Part shown: piece by piece, positions 25,961 through 34,224 of the stretch | Layout: each line of letters begins with the position of its first letter | How positions within the stretch are numbered: the stretch's first letter is position 1 | NCBI RefSeq assembly: GCF_000282515.1 | Contig: NZ_AKJD01000020.1 | Coordinates: 1 to 45,509 of the forward strand | Origin: Pseudomonas sp. GM80 | GTDB lineage: Bacteria > Pseudomonadota > Gammaproteobacteria > Pseudomonadales > Pseudomonadaceae | Direction: 5' to 3' | Length of the DNA stretch: 45,509 bases | Made by a program: the position numbers and the translations under genes | Notes under the pieces: model-generated | The model's input: the letters and a program-made list of their open reading frames with translations, nothing else | What the model was told of the DNA's origin: nothing | The model's database searches: none

Positions 25961-27190
25961 ATGACTGCTTCATCCCCTTCTGTCTTGCAACGTCTGAAGA
26001 ACCTGAGCCTGGTCGCACAGATCCTCATCGGCCTGATTGCCGGTATCGCTTTGGCGATGTTTGCCCCGCAAGTGGCGAAAGACACCGCGTTCATCGGCAA
26101 GGTATTTGTTTCGGCGTTGAAAGCCGTGGCACCGATTCTGGTGTTCGTGCTGGTGATGGCTTCGATTGCCAACCATAAACACGGCCAGGAAACGCACATT
26201 CGGCCGATTCTGTTCCTGTACTTGCTGGGCACGTTCGCCGCCGCAGTGGTGGCTGTGGTTGCCAGCATGGCATTCCCGTCGCATCTGGTGCTGGCCACCG
26301 AAAACGTTGCGGTGACTGCGCCGGGCGGCATCGCTGAAGTGTTGCAGAGCCTGCTGCTGAGCGTGGTGGACAATCCGGTGAAGGCGCTGATCGAAGCCAA
26401 TTTCATCGGCATTCTGGCCTGGGCCATCGGCATGGGCGTGGCGATTCGGCATGCCGGCGATACCACCCGTGAAGTGCTCGGTGATCTGTCCAACGGCGTG
26501 ACCCTGATTGTGCGCGTGGTGATTCGCTTTGCCCCGCTGGGCATTTTCGGCCTGGTCGCCTCGACGCTGGCCACCTCCGGTTTCGGCGCGCTGATCGGCT
26601 ACGCGCACCTGCTCGCCGTGCTGCTCGGCTGCATGCTGTTCGTGGCGCTGGTGATGAACCCGCTGATCGTGTTCTGGAAACTGCGCCGCAACCCGTACCC
26701 GCTGACCCTCAAGTGCCTGCGCGAAAGCGGCATCACCGCCTTCTTCACCCGCAGTTCGGCGGCGAACATTCCGGTCAATCTGGAATTGAGCAAGCGCTTG
26801 GGCCTGCACGAAGACACTTACTCGGTATCGATTCCACTGGGCGCGACCATCAACATGGCCGGCGCGGCAATTACCATCACTGTGCTGACCCTGGCTGCCG
26901 TGCATACTTTGGGCATTGCGGTGGACATCCCGACCGCGATTCTGCTCAGCGTGGTCGCGGCCATCTGCGCCTGTGGCGCTTCGGGCGTGGCCGGTGGTTC
27001 GTTGCTGCTGATTCCGCTGGCGTGCAGCCTGTTTGGCATTCCAAGTGAAATCGCCATGCAGGTGGTGGCGGTCGGTTTCATCATTGGTGTGTTGCAGGAT
27101 TCTGCCGAAACGGCGCTGAACTCCTCCACCGACGTGCTGTTCACCGCAGCGGCGTGCCTGGGCGAAGAAGCGAAAGCCCAACGCGCTTGA
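25961..27190 (+). CDS. sstT: Serine/threonine:sodium symporter SstT
   Basis: A 409-residue dicarboxylate/amino acid:cation symporter-family protein that takes up serine and threonine with sodium. Signatures include the serine-rich hairpin region [19 protein letters not shown] (about residues 257-275) and the [20 protein letters not shown] segment typical of the family (about 290-310). About eight membrane helices and two re-entrant loops are expected. It stands alone, with REP arms and a bidirectional terminator after it. The start ATG at 25961 ([20 protein letters not shown]) agrees with family members. A palindrome at 25860-25874 may regulate it. Confidence 0.93.
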   Translation: MTASSPSVLQRLKNLSLVAQILIGLIAGIALAMFAPQVAKDTAFIGKVFVSALKAVAPILVFVLVMASIANHKHGQETHIRPILFLYLLGTFAAAVVAVVASMAFPSHLVLATENVAVTAPGGIAEVLQSLLLSVVDNPVKALIEANFIGILAWAIGMGVAIRHAGDTTREVLGDLSNGVTLIVRVVIRFAPLGIFGLVASTLATSGFGALIGYAHLLAVLLGCMLFVALVMNPLIVFWKLRRNPYPLTLKCLRESGITAFFTRSSAANIPVNLELSKRLGLHEDTYSVSIPLGATINMAGAAITITVLTLAAVHTLGIAVDIPTAILLSVVAAICACGASGVAGGSLLLIPLACSLFGIPSEIAMQVVAVGFIIGVLQDSAETALNSSTDVLFTAAACLGEEAKAQRA

Positions 27191-27191
27191 A

Positions 27192-27272
27192 GATCAAAAG
27201 ATCGCAGCCTTCGGCAGCTCCTACATCTGGAATGCGTTCCCGGTAGGAGCTGCCGAAGGCTGCGATCTTTTG
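27192..27272. repeat. Pair of REP arms in outward-facing order
   Basis: Two arms of the GTAGGAGCTGCCGAAGGCTG class are present, but their order is opposite to normal REPINs: GATC-side ends lie outside and the GTAGGAG ends face each other. The same order is seen at 42720-42805. It begins immediately after the sstT stop codon. Confidence 0.8.
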
Positions 27273-27282
27273 CTTCAGCCAA

Positions 27283-27321
27283 CAAAAAGCCCGCCAAGGC
27301 GCAAACCTTGGCGGGCTTTTT
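27283..27321. terminator. Bidirectional terminator between sstT and DUF1993 gene
   Basis: AAAAAGCCCGCCAAGG and CCTTGGCGGGCTTTTT form an 11-base stem with A and T runs outside, so it can act on both convergent genes. Confidence 0.9.
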
Positions 27322-27334
27322 GTTGCCGGAAGTT

Positions 27335-27844
27335 TTAGAACGCGCCCATGTAATCGCGTTTACCCACTTCAACACCGTTATGACGCAGCAGCGCATACGT
27401 GGTGGTGACGTGGAAGAAGAACTGCGGCAGGCCGTAAGTCAGCAGGTAAGCCTGGCCGCTGAAGCGCTTCTCTTTCGGCGTGCCCGGACGGGTAACGATT
27501 TCGATGCCTTCCTTGCCATCGATCTGCTCTGGCTTGATCTCGCCGATGTAAGCCAACACCTTGGTGATCAAGGCTTGAAGTTCGGCGAAGGTGGTTTCGG
27601 TATCGTCGTACTTCGGCACTTCGACTTCAGCCAGACGCGAGGAAACGCCTTTGGCGAAGTCCACCGCGATCTGCACCTGACGGGTCAGCGGGAACATGTC
27701 CGGAAACAGACGCGCCTGCAGAAAAGCGTTCGGGTCGATGTTTTTCTCGGTGGCGTGGGCTTCAGCCTTTTTCAACACATCGCTCAAAGCGTTGAGCATT
27801 TGTTGAAAAACCGGGACGGATGCGGCGTACAGGGAAATAGTCAT
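27335..27844 (-). CDS. DUF1993-family protein
   Basis: A 169-residue protein beginning MTISLYAASVPVFQQMLNAL. The layout (SLYxASVPxFxxMLxxLxxxLxKA, then NIDPNAFLQARLFPDMFPL and a C-terminal FFHVTTTYALLRHNGVEVGK) is that of the DUF1993 family. Such proteins have a DinB-like four-helix fold and are mostly uncharacterised. No signal peptide is present, so it is cytoplasmic. The gene is convergent with sstT and stands alone. No function can be inferred from its neighbours. Confidence 0.85.
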   Translation of the reverse strand: MTISLYAASVPVFQQMLNALSDVLKKAEAHATEKNIDPNAFLQARLFPDMFPLTRQVQIAVDFAKGVSSRLAEVEVPKYDDTETTFAELQALITKVLAYIGEIKPEQIDGKEGIEIVTRPGTPKEKRFSGQAYLLTYGLPQFFFHVTTTYALLRHNGVEVGKRDYMGAF

Positions 27845-27969
27845 GGCAGTCTCGTGTGGTGGCTGGGTGGAACAAGGAGGCGATTATAGCCATGCTTGAT
27901 GACCACACGGCTTGCCTTTTGTTAGGCAAGGATTAGGCTAGGCGCCTTCGACTGTTGAGGGAACGCGCG

Positions 27970-28617
27970 ATGACCACCGAACATGAATCCACCTTCGACG
28001 AGCCTCGGCTCAACGCCACGGAAATCCGCATTCTCGGTTCGCTGATCGAGAAACAGGCGACCAGCCCGGAAACCTATCCGCTGACGCTCAACGCGCTGGT
28101 CACGGCGTGCAACCAGAAAACCAGCCGCGAACCGGTGATGAACTTGACTCAAGGTCAGGTCGGCCAAAGCCTGCGAGCCCTTGAAGGTCGCGGTTTCGCC
28201 AAGCTGGTGATGGGCAGTCGCGCCGACCGCTGGGAGCACAAGGTCGACAAGGCGCTGGAACTGGTGCCGGCGCAGGTGATTCTGACGGGATTGATGTTTC
28301 TGCGCGGCCCGCAAACCATTAACGAACTGCTGACCCGCAGCGGGCGCATGCATGATTTCGAAGATGCCGAGCAGGTGCTGCATCAGCTTGAGCGTTTGAT
28401 TGCGCGGGGGTTGGCGGTGCTGATTCCGCGTCAGGCCGGGCAACGTGAAGACCGTTACACCCATGCACTGGGCGATCCGGCGGATATCGAGGCGATTCTG
28501 GCAGCGCGGCAGAATCCGCAAGAGCGCGGCGCAAGCAGCGGCGTGTCCGTCGAGCGAATCGAAGAGCTGGAAGCACGCATTGCCGCGCTGGAAGAGCGCC
28601 TGGCTCGCCTCGAATAA
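27970..28617 (+). CDS. YceH-family protein (DUF480)
   Basis: A 215-residue protein with the YceH-family pattern: [20 protein letters not shown] near the start, then [20 protein letters not shown], which resembles a winged helix-turn-helix. The C-terminus ([18 protein letters not shown]) is a coiled coil, suggesting dimerisation. Family members are thought to bind DNA or regulate, but the role is not established. I set the start at [14 protein letters not shown] because upstream residues are not conserved and it has a reasonable spacing from the divergent gene's promoter. It stands alone, with a REPIN after it. Confidence 0.88.
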   Translation: MTTEHESTFDEPRLNATEIRILGSLIEKQATSPETYPLTLNALVTACNQKTSREPVMNLTQGQVGQSLRALEGRGFAKLVMGSRADRWEHKVDKALELVPAQVILTGLMFLRGPQTINELLTRSGRMHDFEDAEQVLHQLERLIARGLAVLIPRQAGQREDRYTHALGDPADIEAILAARQNPQERGASSGVSVERIEELEARIAALEERLARLE

Positions 28618-28632
28618 CCAACATAAACCCCT

Positions 28633-28721
28633 TGTAGGAGTGAGCCTGCTCGCGATAGCGGTGTGTCAGTCACATCATCTTTGAATGACACACCGCTATC
28701 GCGAGCAGGCTCACTCCTACA
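28633..28721. repeat. REPIN (TGTAGGAGTGAGCCTGCTCG class)
   Basis: Two inverted arms of about 30 bases each surround a spacer containing GTGTGTCA/TGACACAC, which extends the palindrome. This class also occurs singly at 8064-8091. It lies between convergent genes. Confidence 0.88.
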
Positions 28722-28750
28722 GGGTTGTGCGTCAATTCAGGATCTGTGTG

Positions 28751-29269
28751 CTATTCGCCGTCCCAGTAATCCACGCCATCCGCCTGCCGCGCCACGGCGA
28801 CGAAACCTGAGGCATTGCCCTCGGCATCGACCGTGAAGTTATCCATCACCGCGTATTTATTCGAATCCGGGTACTCACAGATTTCCGGCTGCTGCTGGGT
28901 GCTCACCGCCAGATAACGCAATTCAGCCTGACTGGTATTGATGATCTGATGCGCCTTCTCCGGCCCACCCGGTGGACAGGCGATCACATCACCCTCGCGA
29001 ATCGGAAAGCGCTCGGCACCAAGGCGCACCTCTCCCTCCCCGGCCACCACGTAGAACATTTCTTCATTGACCCGATGACTGTGAAACGGACTGCCGCGCA
29101 TGCCTGGCGCAAGCACGTACAGGCGATAACCGAGTTTTTGCGAGCCCAGTTGCTGGCCGATTCGCGCCGTGCGTTGCTGGTAGCGTCCGGCGGTTTCGCC
29201 TTCGGGGGCCAGGGCTTCGGGCAGCGGTTCGAGTTCGACCTGGTGCAGGTTGAGGATAGGCGGATGCAT
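28751..29269 (-). CDS. Cupin-domain protein
   Basis: A 172-residue protein with a single cupin fold: the motif G-S-P-F-H-S-H-x-x-N-E-E-M-F (FHSHRVNEEMFYVVAGEG) carries the usual metal ligands His, His and Glu, and a second motif follows at GDVIACPPGGPEKAHQ with a further His. Cupins include dioxygenases, isomerases and binding proteins; this one could bind Mn or Fe, with no particular activity evident. I set the start at MHPPILNLHQVEL since the upstream in-frame residues are read from a repeat. It is transcribed alone. The 203-base gap upstream holds a REPIN. Confidence 0.8.
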   Translation of the reverse strand: MHPPILNLHQVELEPLPEALAPEGETAGRYQQRTARIGQQLGSQKLGYRLYVLAPGMRGSPFHSHRVNEEMFYVVAGEGEVRLGAERFPIREGDVIACPPGGPEKAHQIINTSQAELRYLAVSTQQQPEICEYPDSNKYAVMDNFTVDAEGNASGFVAVARQADGVDYWDGE

Positions 29270-29358
29270 GGGGGCCTCGGGCACGGTTTTTATGGAGGGG
29301 CAAGTCTTTGCTTGCTGGTGAGGCAGTATAGGCAGCAGGTGAAACCGAGGTGAATTCA

Positions 29359-29447
29359 TCGCTGGCAAGCCAGCTCCCACAGAGTTTGGGGCGGCCCCAA
29401 AGACTCCTGCTCCCACTCGGTACCTGTGGGAGCTGGCTTGCCAGCGA
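29359..29447. repeat. REPIN (TCGCTGGCAAGCCAGCTCCC class)
   Basis: Two inverted arms (TCGCTGGCAAGCCAGCTCCC and GGGAGCTGGCTTGCCAGCGA) with a spacer of about 40 bases that contains a small GGGGC/GCCCC inverted repeat. It lies between the cupin gene and the SDH-L gene. Confidence 0.88.
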
Positions 29448-29472
29448 TGAGGCCAGTCAATTCAACACATCA

Positions 29473-30291
29473 TCAGCTGCGGGCAAACGCCACCGCCGCC
29501 GCAAACTGCTGCTCATTCGGCCGCACGCCGGTGTACAGCACAAACTGCTCCAGCGCCTGGATCGCAATGACCTCAAGCCCGGTAATGACCTTCTTGCCCT
29601 CAGCCCGGCCACGCACGATCAACGGCGTCTCCGAAGGAATCGCCACCACATCAAACACGGTATCAGCGGCTTTGATCACGTCAGGCTCGAACGCCAGTTG
29701 CCCGGCTTCCGGGCCGCCGTCCATGCCCACCGGCGTGACATTGATCAGCATCTGCGGGCGCTCATCGCCCAGTTCGGCCTGCCAGCGGTACCCCAGCGAT
29801 TGCGCCAGTGCTCGCCCGGCAGGCTCATTGCGCGCCACAATCAGACCATTCTGGTAGCCACCATCACGCAGGGCGCTGGCCACCGCTTTGGCCATGCCGC
29901 CACTGCCGCGCAGGGCGAACGTGGTTTCTGTGGGCACCGCATGGGTTTCAAGCAACTGGGCGATGGCGATGTAATCGGTGTTGTAGGCCTTGAGATGGCC
30001 TTGGGTGTTGACGATGGTGTTGATCGACTGGATCGCCGCCGCCGACGCATCGAGTTCATCGACCAAAGCAATACAGGCCTCCTTGAATGGCATCGACACG
30101 CCACAACCACGGATGCCCAAGGCGCGAATGCCGCCGACCGCGCCGGTCAAGTCCTGGCTGCTGAACGCCTTGTAATAAAAATTCAGGCCCAGCTGCTCAT
30201 ACAAATGGTTATGAAAACGCAGACCGAAATTCCCTGGGCGACCCGACAGGGACATGCACAGTTGGGTGTCTTTGTTCGGGTTCATCTGCAT
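29473..30291 (-). CDS. Shikimate-dehydrogenase-like protein (SDH-L)
   Basis: A 272-residue NADP-dependent oxidoreductase fold related to AroE. It begins MQMNPNKDTQLCMSLSGRPG and runs closely parallel to what I recall of Haemophilus HI0607, the prototype of the SDH-L class (NKDTQLCMSLSGRP, then ALGIRGCGVSMPFKEACI). The catalytic Lys in VSMPFKE and the Asp in AYNTDYIA are present, as is the GSGGMAKAV nucleotide-binding turn. SDH-L proteins reduce shikimate poorly, so the natural substrate may differ. GGAG lies seven bases before the chosen ATG. It is monocistronic. It should not be taken as the cell's main AroE. Confidence 0.85.
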   Translation of the reverse strand: MQMNPNKDTQLCMSLSGRPGNFGLRFHNHLYEQLGLNFYYKAFSSQDLTGAVGGIRALGIRGCGVSMPFKEACIALVDELDASAAAIQSINTIVNTQGHLKAYNTDYIAIAQLLETHAVPTETTFALRGSGGMAKAVASALRDGGYQNGLIVARNEPAGRALAQSLGYRWQAELGDERPQMLINVTPVGMDGGPEAGQLAFEPDVIKAADTVFDVVAIPSETPLIVRGRAEGKKVITGLEVIAIQALEQFVLYTGVRPNEQQFAAAVAFARS

Positions 30292-30547
30292 GAAACTTCT
30301 CCTTCAAACGCACTTTCGGATAGACGGGATTAGCCAGCCCATCGGGTTCTGAACGATCATAGAGGCCTGTTTTAAACGCATTGCGCGGCCCTTGCACGGC
30401 CCGGTAAAGAAGCCGGTACAGACCTTACACAAAATTTACCCAGCGGCTGTGCTGATTTTCACGATTTCGCTGTCTTAGAAGTATCCCCGCGACAACTGTG
30501 GGCCTGGTGCAGGCCCTGCCGCCGGGTCGAAGAACCGAGGAATTATC

Positions 30548-30907
30548 ATGATTCGTAAACTCCCTATCGTGGCCCTGCTGATCGGTGCATTTGCTGTCGC
30601 AGGGCAAGCAGAAGCCCATGGCGGCAACAACTGGCAAGGCCCGGCGGTGTTTGGCGCGATCGTTGGCTCGGCCATCATCGGCTCGGCACTGATCAATCAG
30701 GATCGCCCGGTGTATGTGCAACAACAGCCGGTTTATGTTCAGCCACAACCGGTCTACGTGCAGCAGCCACCACCACCGGTTTACTACCAGCCTGCACCGG
30801 TGTATGTGCAACAACCGGTTTACGTTCAACCGGCCCCCGTCTACTACGGCCCGCCTCGCGGTTATTACGGTCGGCCACATGGCTATTACGGCGGCCCACG
30901 CTGGTAA
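30548..30907 (+). CDS. Secreted protein with VYVQQ/PVY repeats
   Basis: A 119-residue protein with a signal peptide (MIRKLPIVALLIGAFAVAGQ, cut near QAEA), a short Gly/Ala helical segment (FGAIVGSAIIGSALI) that may insert in a membrane, and then a tandem repeat region of the form PVYVQQ, PVYVQP, PVYYQP. The last 20 residues are Gly/Tyr/Arg-rich (GYYGRPHGYYGGP). Such Tyr/Pro/Gln repeats suggest an extended, perhaps self-associating envelope protein. GAGGA precedes the ATG and a strong terminator follows, supporting a single-gene unit. Similar small proteins are common in Pseudomonas but without known role. Confidence 0.82.
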   Translation: MIRKLPIVALLIGAFAVAGQAEAHGGNNWQGPAVFGAIVGSAIIGSALINQDRPVYVQQQPVYVQPQPVYVQQPPPPVYYQPAPVYVQQPVYVQPAPVYYGPPRGYYGRPHGYYGGPRW

Positions 30908-30918
30908 TCGAAATACAG

Positions 30919-30946
30919 AGCCCCGCTTATATAGCGGGGCTTTTTT
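30919..30946 (+). terminator. Rho-independent terminator
   Basis: AGCCCCGCTTATATAGCGGG followed by GCT and six T residues, just after the repeat-protein gene. Confidence 0.9.
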
Positions 30947-31137
30947 ATGACCGTTGGTCGGCCAGCGTCTGAAAAAATCTCGCCAAGGTCGCTGTGAGGA
31001 CAGTTTCAGCGGCTAAAGTCGGCATGATGGATTGACCGTTATGGACATTTCCACAAAACGGTCATCGCTTTGTCATGACGGAACCGCACTCTGAATCCGT
31101 CCGTAAACAACAGGTTGATAACAACAAGGACGACCGC

Positions 31138-31332
31138 ATGCCAACACAAAACCCGCACCGCATCGTCGGTTTGTGCACCTCAAGCAAGGTGTACAGCGCG
31201 CTGACCGAGCTCAAGCACCTGGAAGGCCATCGCTGCGCCAAGTTTCTTTCCTTGCTGGCGGAGAATCTGGTGCACAAAGGCCTGCTCAATGAGCGCGAAG
31301 TCATGCACATGCTTGATCAAGTGGTCGATTGA
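31138..31332 (+). CDS. Small conserved-looking protein, 64 residues
   Basis: The start ATG at 31138 has AAGGA seven bases upstream. The product (MPTQNPHRIVGLCTSSKVYS, then ALTELKHLEGHRCAKFLSLL) has a helical, mixed composition with two Cys and several His residues, no signal peptide and no membrane helix. It is a plausible small soluble, perhaps DNA- or protein-binding, factor. I do not recognise a family. The gene stands alone; the 230-base gap before it holds a terminator and an AT-rich leader. Confidence 0.66.
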   Translation: MPTQNPHRIVGLCTSSKVYSALTELKHLEGHRCAKFLSLLAENLVHKGLLNEREVMHMLDQVVD

Positions 31333-31433
31333 GGCAGCCCTCAACGGCATCAATGACCACTATCAAAAGCGTTGATTGTCCGTAGAACCTGCAAATCCCT
31401 AAGGTAGCTCCATAGATTGATGGAGGTACTTTC

Positions 31434-31616
31434 ATGGCTCAGGTTCAAATCATGTCCGTTATCGGCAGCGCCGTTCCCGCCTCGCTTCGGGCGTCGGGTC
31501 TGCTTGCCTGCTGGTATCTGATGCGCGACGGCGAGGCGATCAGCGGCCCGCTCACCTCGTTACCCGCCGCTCAGGCGTTGTCGCAAAAGCTTGTCAGCGA
31601 ACCGTTTCGCGCCTAA
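31434..31616 (+). CDS. Small protein, 60 residues
   Basis: Start ATG at 31434 with GGAGG nine bases upstream (GGAGGTACTTTCATG). The product begins MAQVQIMSVIGSAVPASLRA and continues with CWYLMRDGEAISGPLTSLPA. The second part resembles short 'WYLMRDGEAISGPFT' modules found in small Pseudomonas proteins and in GYF-like domains, but I cannot name it with confidence. Its stop codon overlaps that of the convergent AI-2E-family gene by a few bases. Confidence 0.6.
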   Translation: MAQVQIMSVIGSAVPASLRASGLLACWYLMRDGEAISGPLTSLPAAQALSQKLVSEPFRA

Positions 31617-32674
31617 GGCAGTTGCACCTTGGGCTTGGTTTCGACGAACAGCGCCCAGCTCGACATGAACAGCGCCGCGATCAAAGGCCCGATCACGAAG
31701 CCGTTCAAGCCGAACACTGCCAGACCGCCCAGGGTCGAGATCAGGATCATGTAATCAGGCATGCGCGTGTCCTTGCCTACCAGAATCGGGCGCAGCACGT
31801 TGTCCACCAGGCCGATCACAAAAACCCCGAACAACCCCAGCACCACGCCCTGCCAGACCATCCCGCTGAGCAGGAAATACGCGGCCACCGGCGCCCAGAC
31901 AATCCCCGCGCCCACCGCCGGCAACAGCGACAGAAACGCCATCAACACCGCCCAGAGCAACGCGCTGGGAATGTCGAGAAACCAGAAAATCGCCCCGCCC
32001 AATGCGCCCTGCGTCACCGCGACGACCAGATTGCCCTTGACGGTCGCCCGCACCACCCGGTTGAACTTCAGTTGCAGACGACGCTTGTGGTTTTCTTCCA
32101 GCGGCACCGCCGTGCGCATTTTGCGCGCCAGTTCGGGACCGTCACGCAAAAAGAAAAACAGCAGATAAAGCATGATGAAAAAACTCACCACAAACTCGAA
32201 TGTGCCCTGGCCGAAACTGAAGGCCTGACTGGCCAGCACCTGGCTGCCCTGCATCGCTGCCTTGACGATTTTCTCGCGCAGCGCATTGAGTTCACCGACG
32301 CCAAAACGATCGAGCAAATGCTGAAAGTACGGCGGCAGGCTGTGTTTGAACTGCGCCAGATACGCCGCAATATCGAGTTCACCGCTCTCGATGTTCTTGT
32401 AGACCGTCGCCCCTTCCTGCACCAGTAACACGCTGAGGATGATCACCGGCAAAATCGCAATCACCAGACAAACGCTCAACGTACACAGCGACGTCAGGTT
32501 GCGTTGCCAACCGAATTTCGCCTGCAGCCGGCGCTGCATCGGCGCAAAGACAATGCCGAGGATGACGGCCCAGAACACCGCGCCGTAAAACGGCAGCAAG
32601 ATCCAGATGAAGGCCACCGTCACCAATAACAGCAGCACGGTGAGGGATTTGAATTGAAGACTTTTTTCGTTCAT
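31613..32674 (-). CDS. AI-2E-family transporter (TqsA/YdiK-type permease)
   Basis: A 353-residue permease with about eight membrane helices, including a first hairpin ending in KSLQFKSLTVLLLLVTVAFIW and GAVFWAVILGIVFAPMQRRL. The AI-2E-transporter family (PF01594) shows the later segment FGLNGFVIGPLIAALFMSSW near the C-terminus. The family name is historical; many members are ion antiporters or of unknown cargo. The gene is monocistronic and divergent from trhP. Its stop overlaps the small gene at 31434. Confidence 0.88.
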   Translation of the reverse strand: MNEKSLQFKSLTVLLLLVTVAFIWILLPFYGAVFWAVILGIVFAPMQRRLQAKFGWQRNLTSLCTLSVCLVIAILPVIILSVLLVQEGATVYKNIESGELDIAAYLAQFKHSLPPYFQHLLDRFGVGELNALREKIVKAAMQGSQVLASQAFSFGQGTFEFVVSFFIMLYLLFFFLRDGPELARKMRTAVPLEENHKRRLQLKFNRVVRATVKGNLVVAVTQGALGGAIFWFLDIPSALLWAVLMAFLSLLPAVGAGIVWAPVAAYFLLSGMVWQGVVLGLFGVFVIGLVDNVLRPILVGKDTRMPDYMILISTLGGLAVFGLNGFVIGPLIAALFMSSWALFVETKPKVQLP

Positions 32675-32830
32675 GTCCGATCCATGTCAGTCAGGCGCCA
32701 CGCACGCCTGCCCCACTTAGTCAGCCGCCATCCGCGCGAGTGCCATCTTTGTTTATGGAGCATAGATCCAGATCAATAAAGCCTCGTCGCCACTGACTTA
32801 CCCTGCCGCGCTTTTGCGACCGACGCTGCC

Positions 32831-34153
32831 ATGACCCCTACCCTCGCCGCCCCGGAACTGCTGGCCCCCGCCGGCACCCTGAAAAACATGCGTTACGCCT
32901 TCGCCTACGGCGCCGATGCCGTCTATGCCGGCCAGCCGCGCTACAGCCTGCGGGTGCGCAACAACGAGTTCGATCACGCCAACCTCGCACTCGGCATTCG
33001 TGAGGCTCAGGCGCAGGGCAAACGCTTCTACGTAGTGGTCAACATCGCGCCACACAACGCCAAACTGAAGACCTTTCTCAAGGATCTGGCACCAGTGATC
33101 GAGATGGCACCGTCCGCGCTGATCATGTCCGACCCGGGCCTGATCATGCTGGTGCGCCGGCATTTTCCACAGATGCCGATTCACTTGTCGGTGCAGGCCA
33201 ACACGGTGAACTGGGCCAGCGTCGAGTTCTGGCAGCAACAGGGACTGAGCCGAATCATTCTGTCGCGCGAGCTGTCGCTGGAAGAAATCGGCGAAATCCG
33301 TGAGCAGGTGCCTGGCATGGAGCTGGAAGTTTTCGTCCACGGTGCGCTGTGCATGGCTTACTCCGGGCGCTGCCTGCTCTCGGGTTACATGAACAAGCGT
33401 GACGCCAATCAGGGCACCTGCACCAACGCCTGCCGCTGGAAATATTCGACGCAAGAGGCCACGGAAAATCAGCTGGGCGAGATCGTCCAGACCTTCGAGC
33501 CGGAACCGACCCTGGGGATCGGGGCGCCGACTGATCAGGTGTTTCTGTTGCAGGAAGCCAATCGCCCCGACGAATTGATGCCCGCATTCGAGGACGAACA
33601 CGGCACCTACATCATGAACGCCAAGGACCTGCGCGCGGTGCAGCACGTCGAGCGCCTGACCCGGATGGGCGTGCATTCGCTGAAGATCGAAGGGCGGACC
33701 AAATCGCACTTCTACTGCGCGCGTACTACGCAGGTGTATCGCCGCGCCATTGATGATGCCGTGGCCGGTCGTGAATTCGATCGCAGCCTGATGACCGATC
33801 TCGAATCACTGGCTCAGCGCGGGTATACCGAGGGATTTCTGCGTCGGCATGTGCATGACGAGTACCAGAATTATCAGCACGGCAGCTCGGTGTCGGAGCG
33901 CCAGCAATTTGTCGGCGAGTTGACGGGGGAGCGGCGCGGGCGGCTGGCCGAGGTCAAGGTGAAGAATCGTTTTGCCTTGGGTGATCACCTCGAACTGATG
34001 ACGCCACAGGGCAATTTCCACTTTGATCTGCATGAGCTGCAAAGCCTCAAAGGTGAGGCGATCGACGTCGCACCGGGGGATGGGCATACGGTGTACCTGC
34101 CAATACCGGAGGCGCTGGATCTGCGTTTTGGCCTGCTGATGCGCGATCTGTAG
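32831..34153 (+). CDS. trhP: TrhP (YegQ), U32-family tRNA uridine hydroxylation protein
   Basis: A 440-residue U32-peptidase-family protein very like E. coli YegQ/TrhP (PELLAPAGTLKNMRYAFAYG, then DAVYAGQPRYSLRVRNNEF). TrhP takes part in 5-hydroxylation of uridine 34 in tRNA, using prephenate. The conserved cysteine cluster (FVHGALCMAYSGRCLLSGY, then NQGTCTNACRW) is complete and probably binds an iron-sulfur cluster. It stands alone on the plus strand. Its stop codon TAG lies inside the REP element that begins at 34150. I would keep the name trhP/yegQ rather than a protease annotation. Confidence 0.9.
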   Translation: MTPTLAAPELLAPAGTLKNMRYAFAYGADAVYAGQPRYSLRVRNNEFDHANLALGIREAQAQGKRFYVVVNIAPHNAKLKTFLKDLAPVIEMAPSALIMSDPGLIMLVRRHFPQMPIHLSVQANTVNWASVEFWQQQGLSRIILSRELSLEEIGEIREQVPGMELEVFVHGALCMAYSGRCLLSGYMNKRDANQGTCTNACRWKYSTQEATENQLGEIVQTFEPEPTLGIGAPTDQVFLLQEANRPDELMPAFEDEHGTYIMNAKDLRAVQHVERLTRMGVHSLKIEGRTKSHFYCARTTQVYRRAIDDAVAGREFDRSLMTDLESLAQRGYTEGFLRRHVHDEYQNYQHGSSVSERQQFVGELTGERRGRLAEVKVKNRFALGDHLELMTPQGNFHFDLHELQSLKGEAIDVAPGDGHTVYLPIPEALDLRFGLLMRDL

Positions 34154-34221
34154 GAGCGGCCGCAGGCTGTGATCTTTTGATCTTTAAAAACAAAAGATCG
34201 CAGCCTGCGGCAGCGCCTGCA
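34150..34221. repeat. Decayed REPIN overlapping the trhP stop codon
   Basis: The left arm begins GTAGGAGCGGCCGCAGGCTG and starts with the last base of the final trhP codon and the TAG stop. The right arm reads CTGCAGGCGCTGCCGCAGGC, with several differences from the left arm. So this copy has drifted more than the other pairs. Confidence 0.85.
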
Positions 34222-34224
34222 GGG

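Noticed and set aside
28751..29416. Longer start for the cupin gene
   Set aside because: The extra 49 residues are read from REP sequence and the intergenic gap (GAGLPAM is a REP translation).
32831..34153. Annotation of this U32-family gene as a protease
   Set aside because: The sequence follows TrhP/YegQ closely, with the four-cysteine cluster, and this subgroup acts in tRNA modification.
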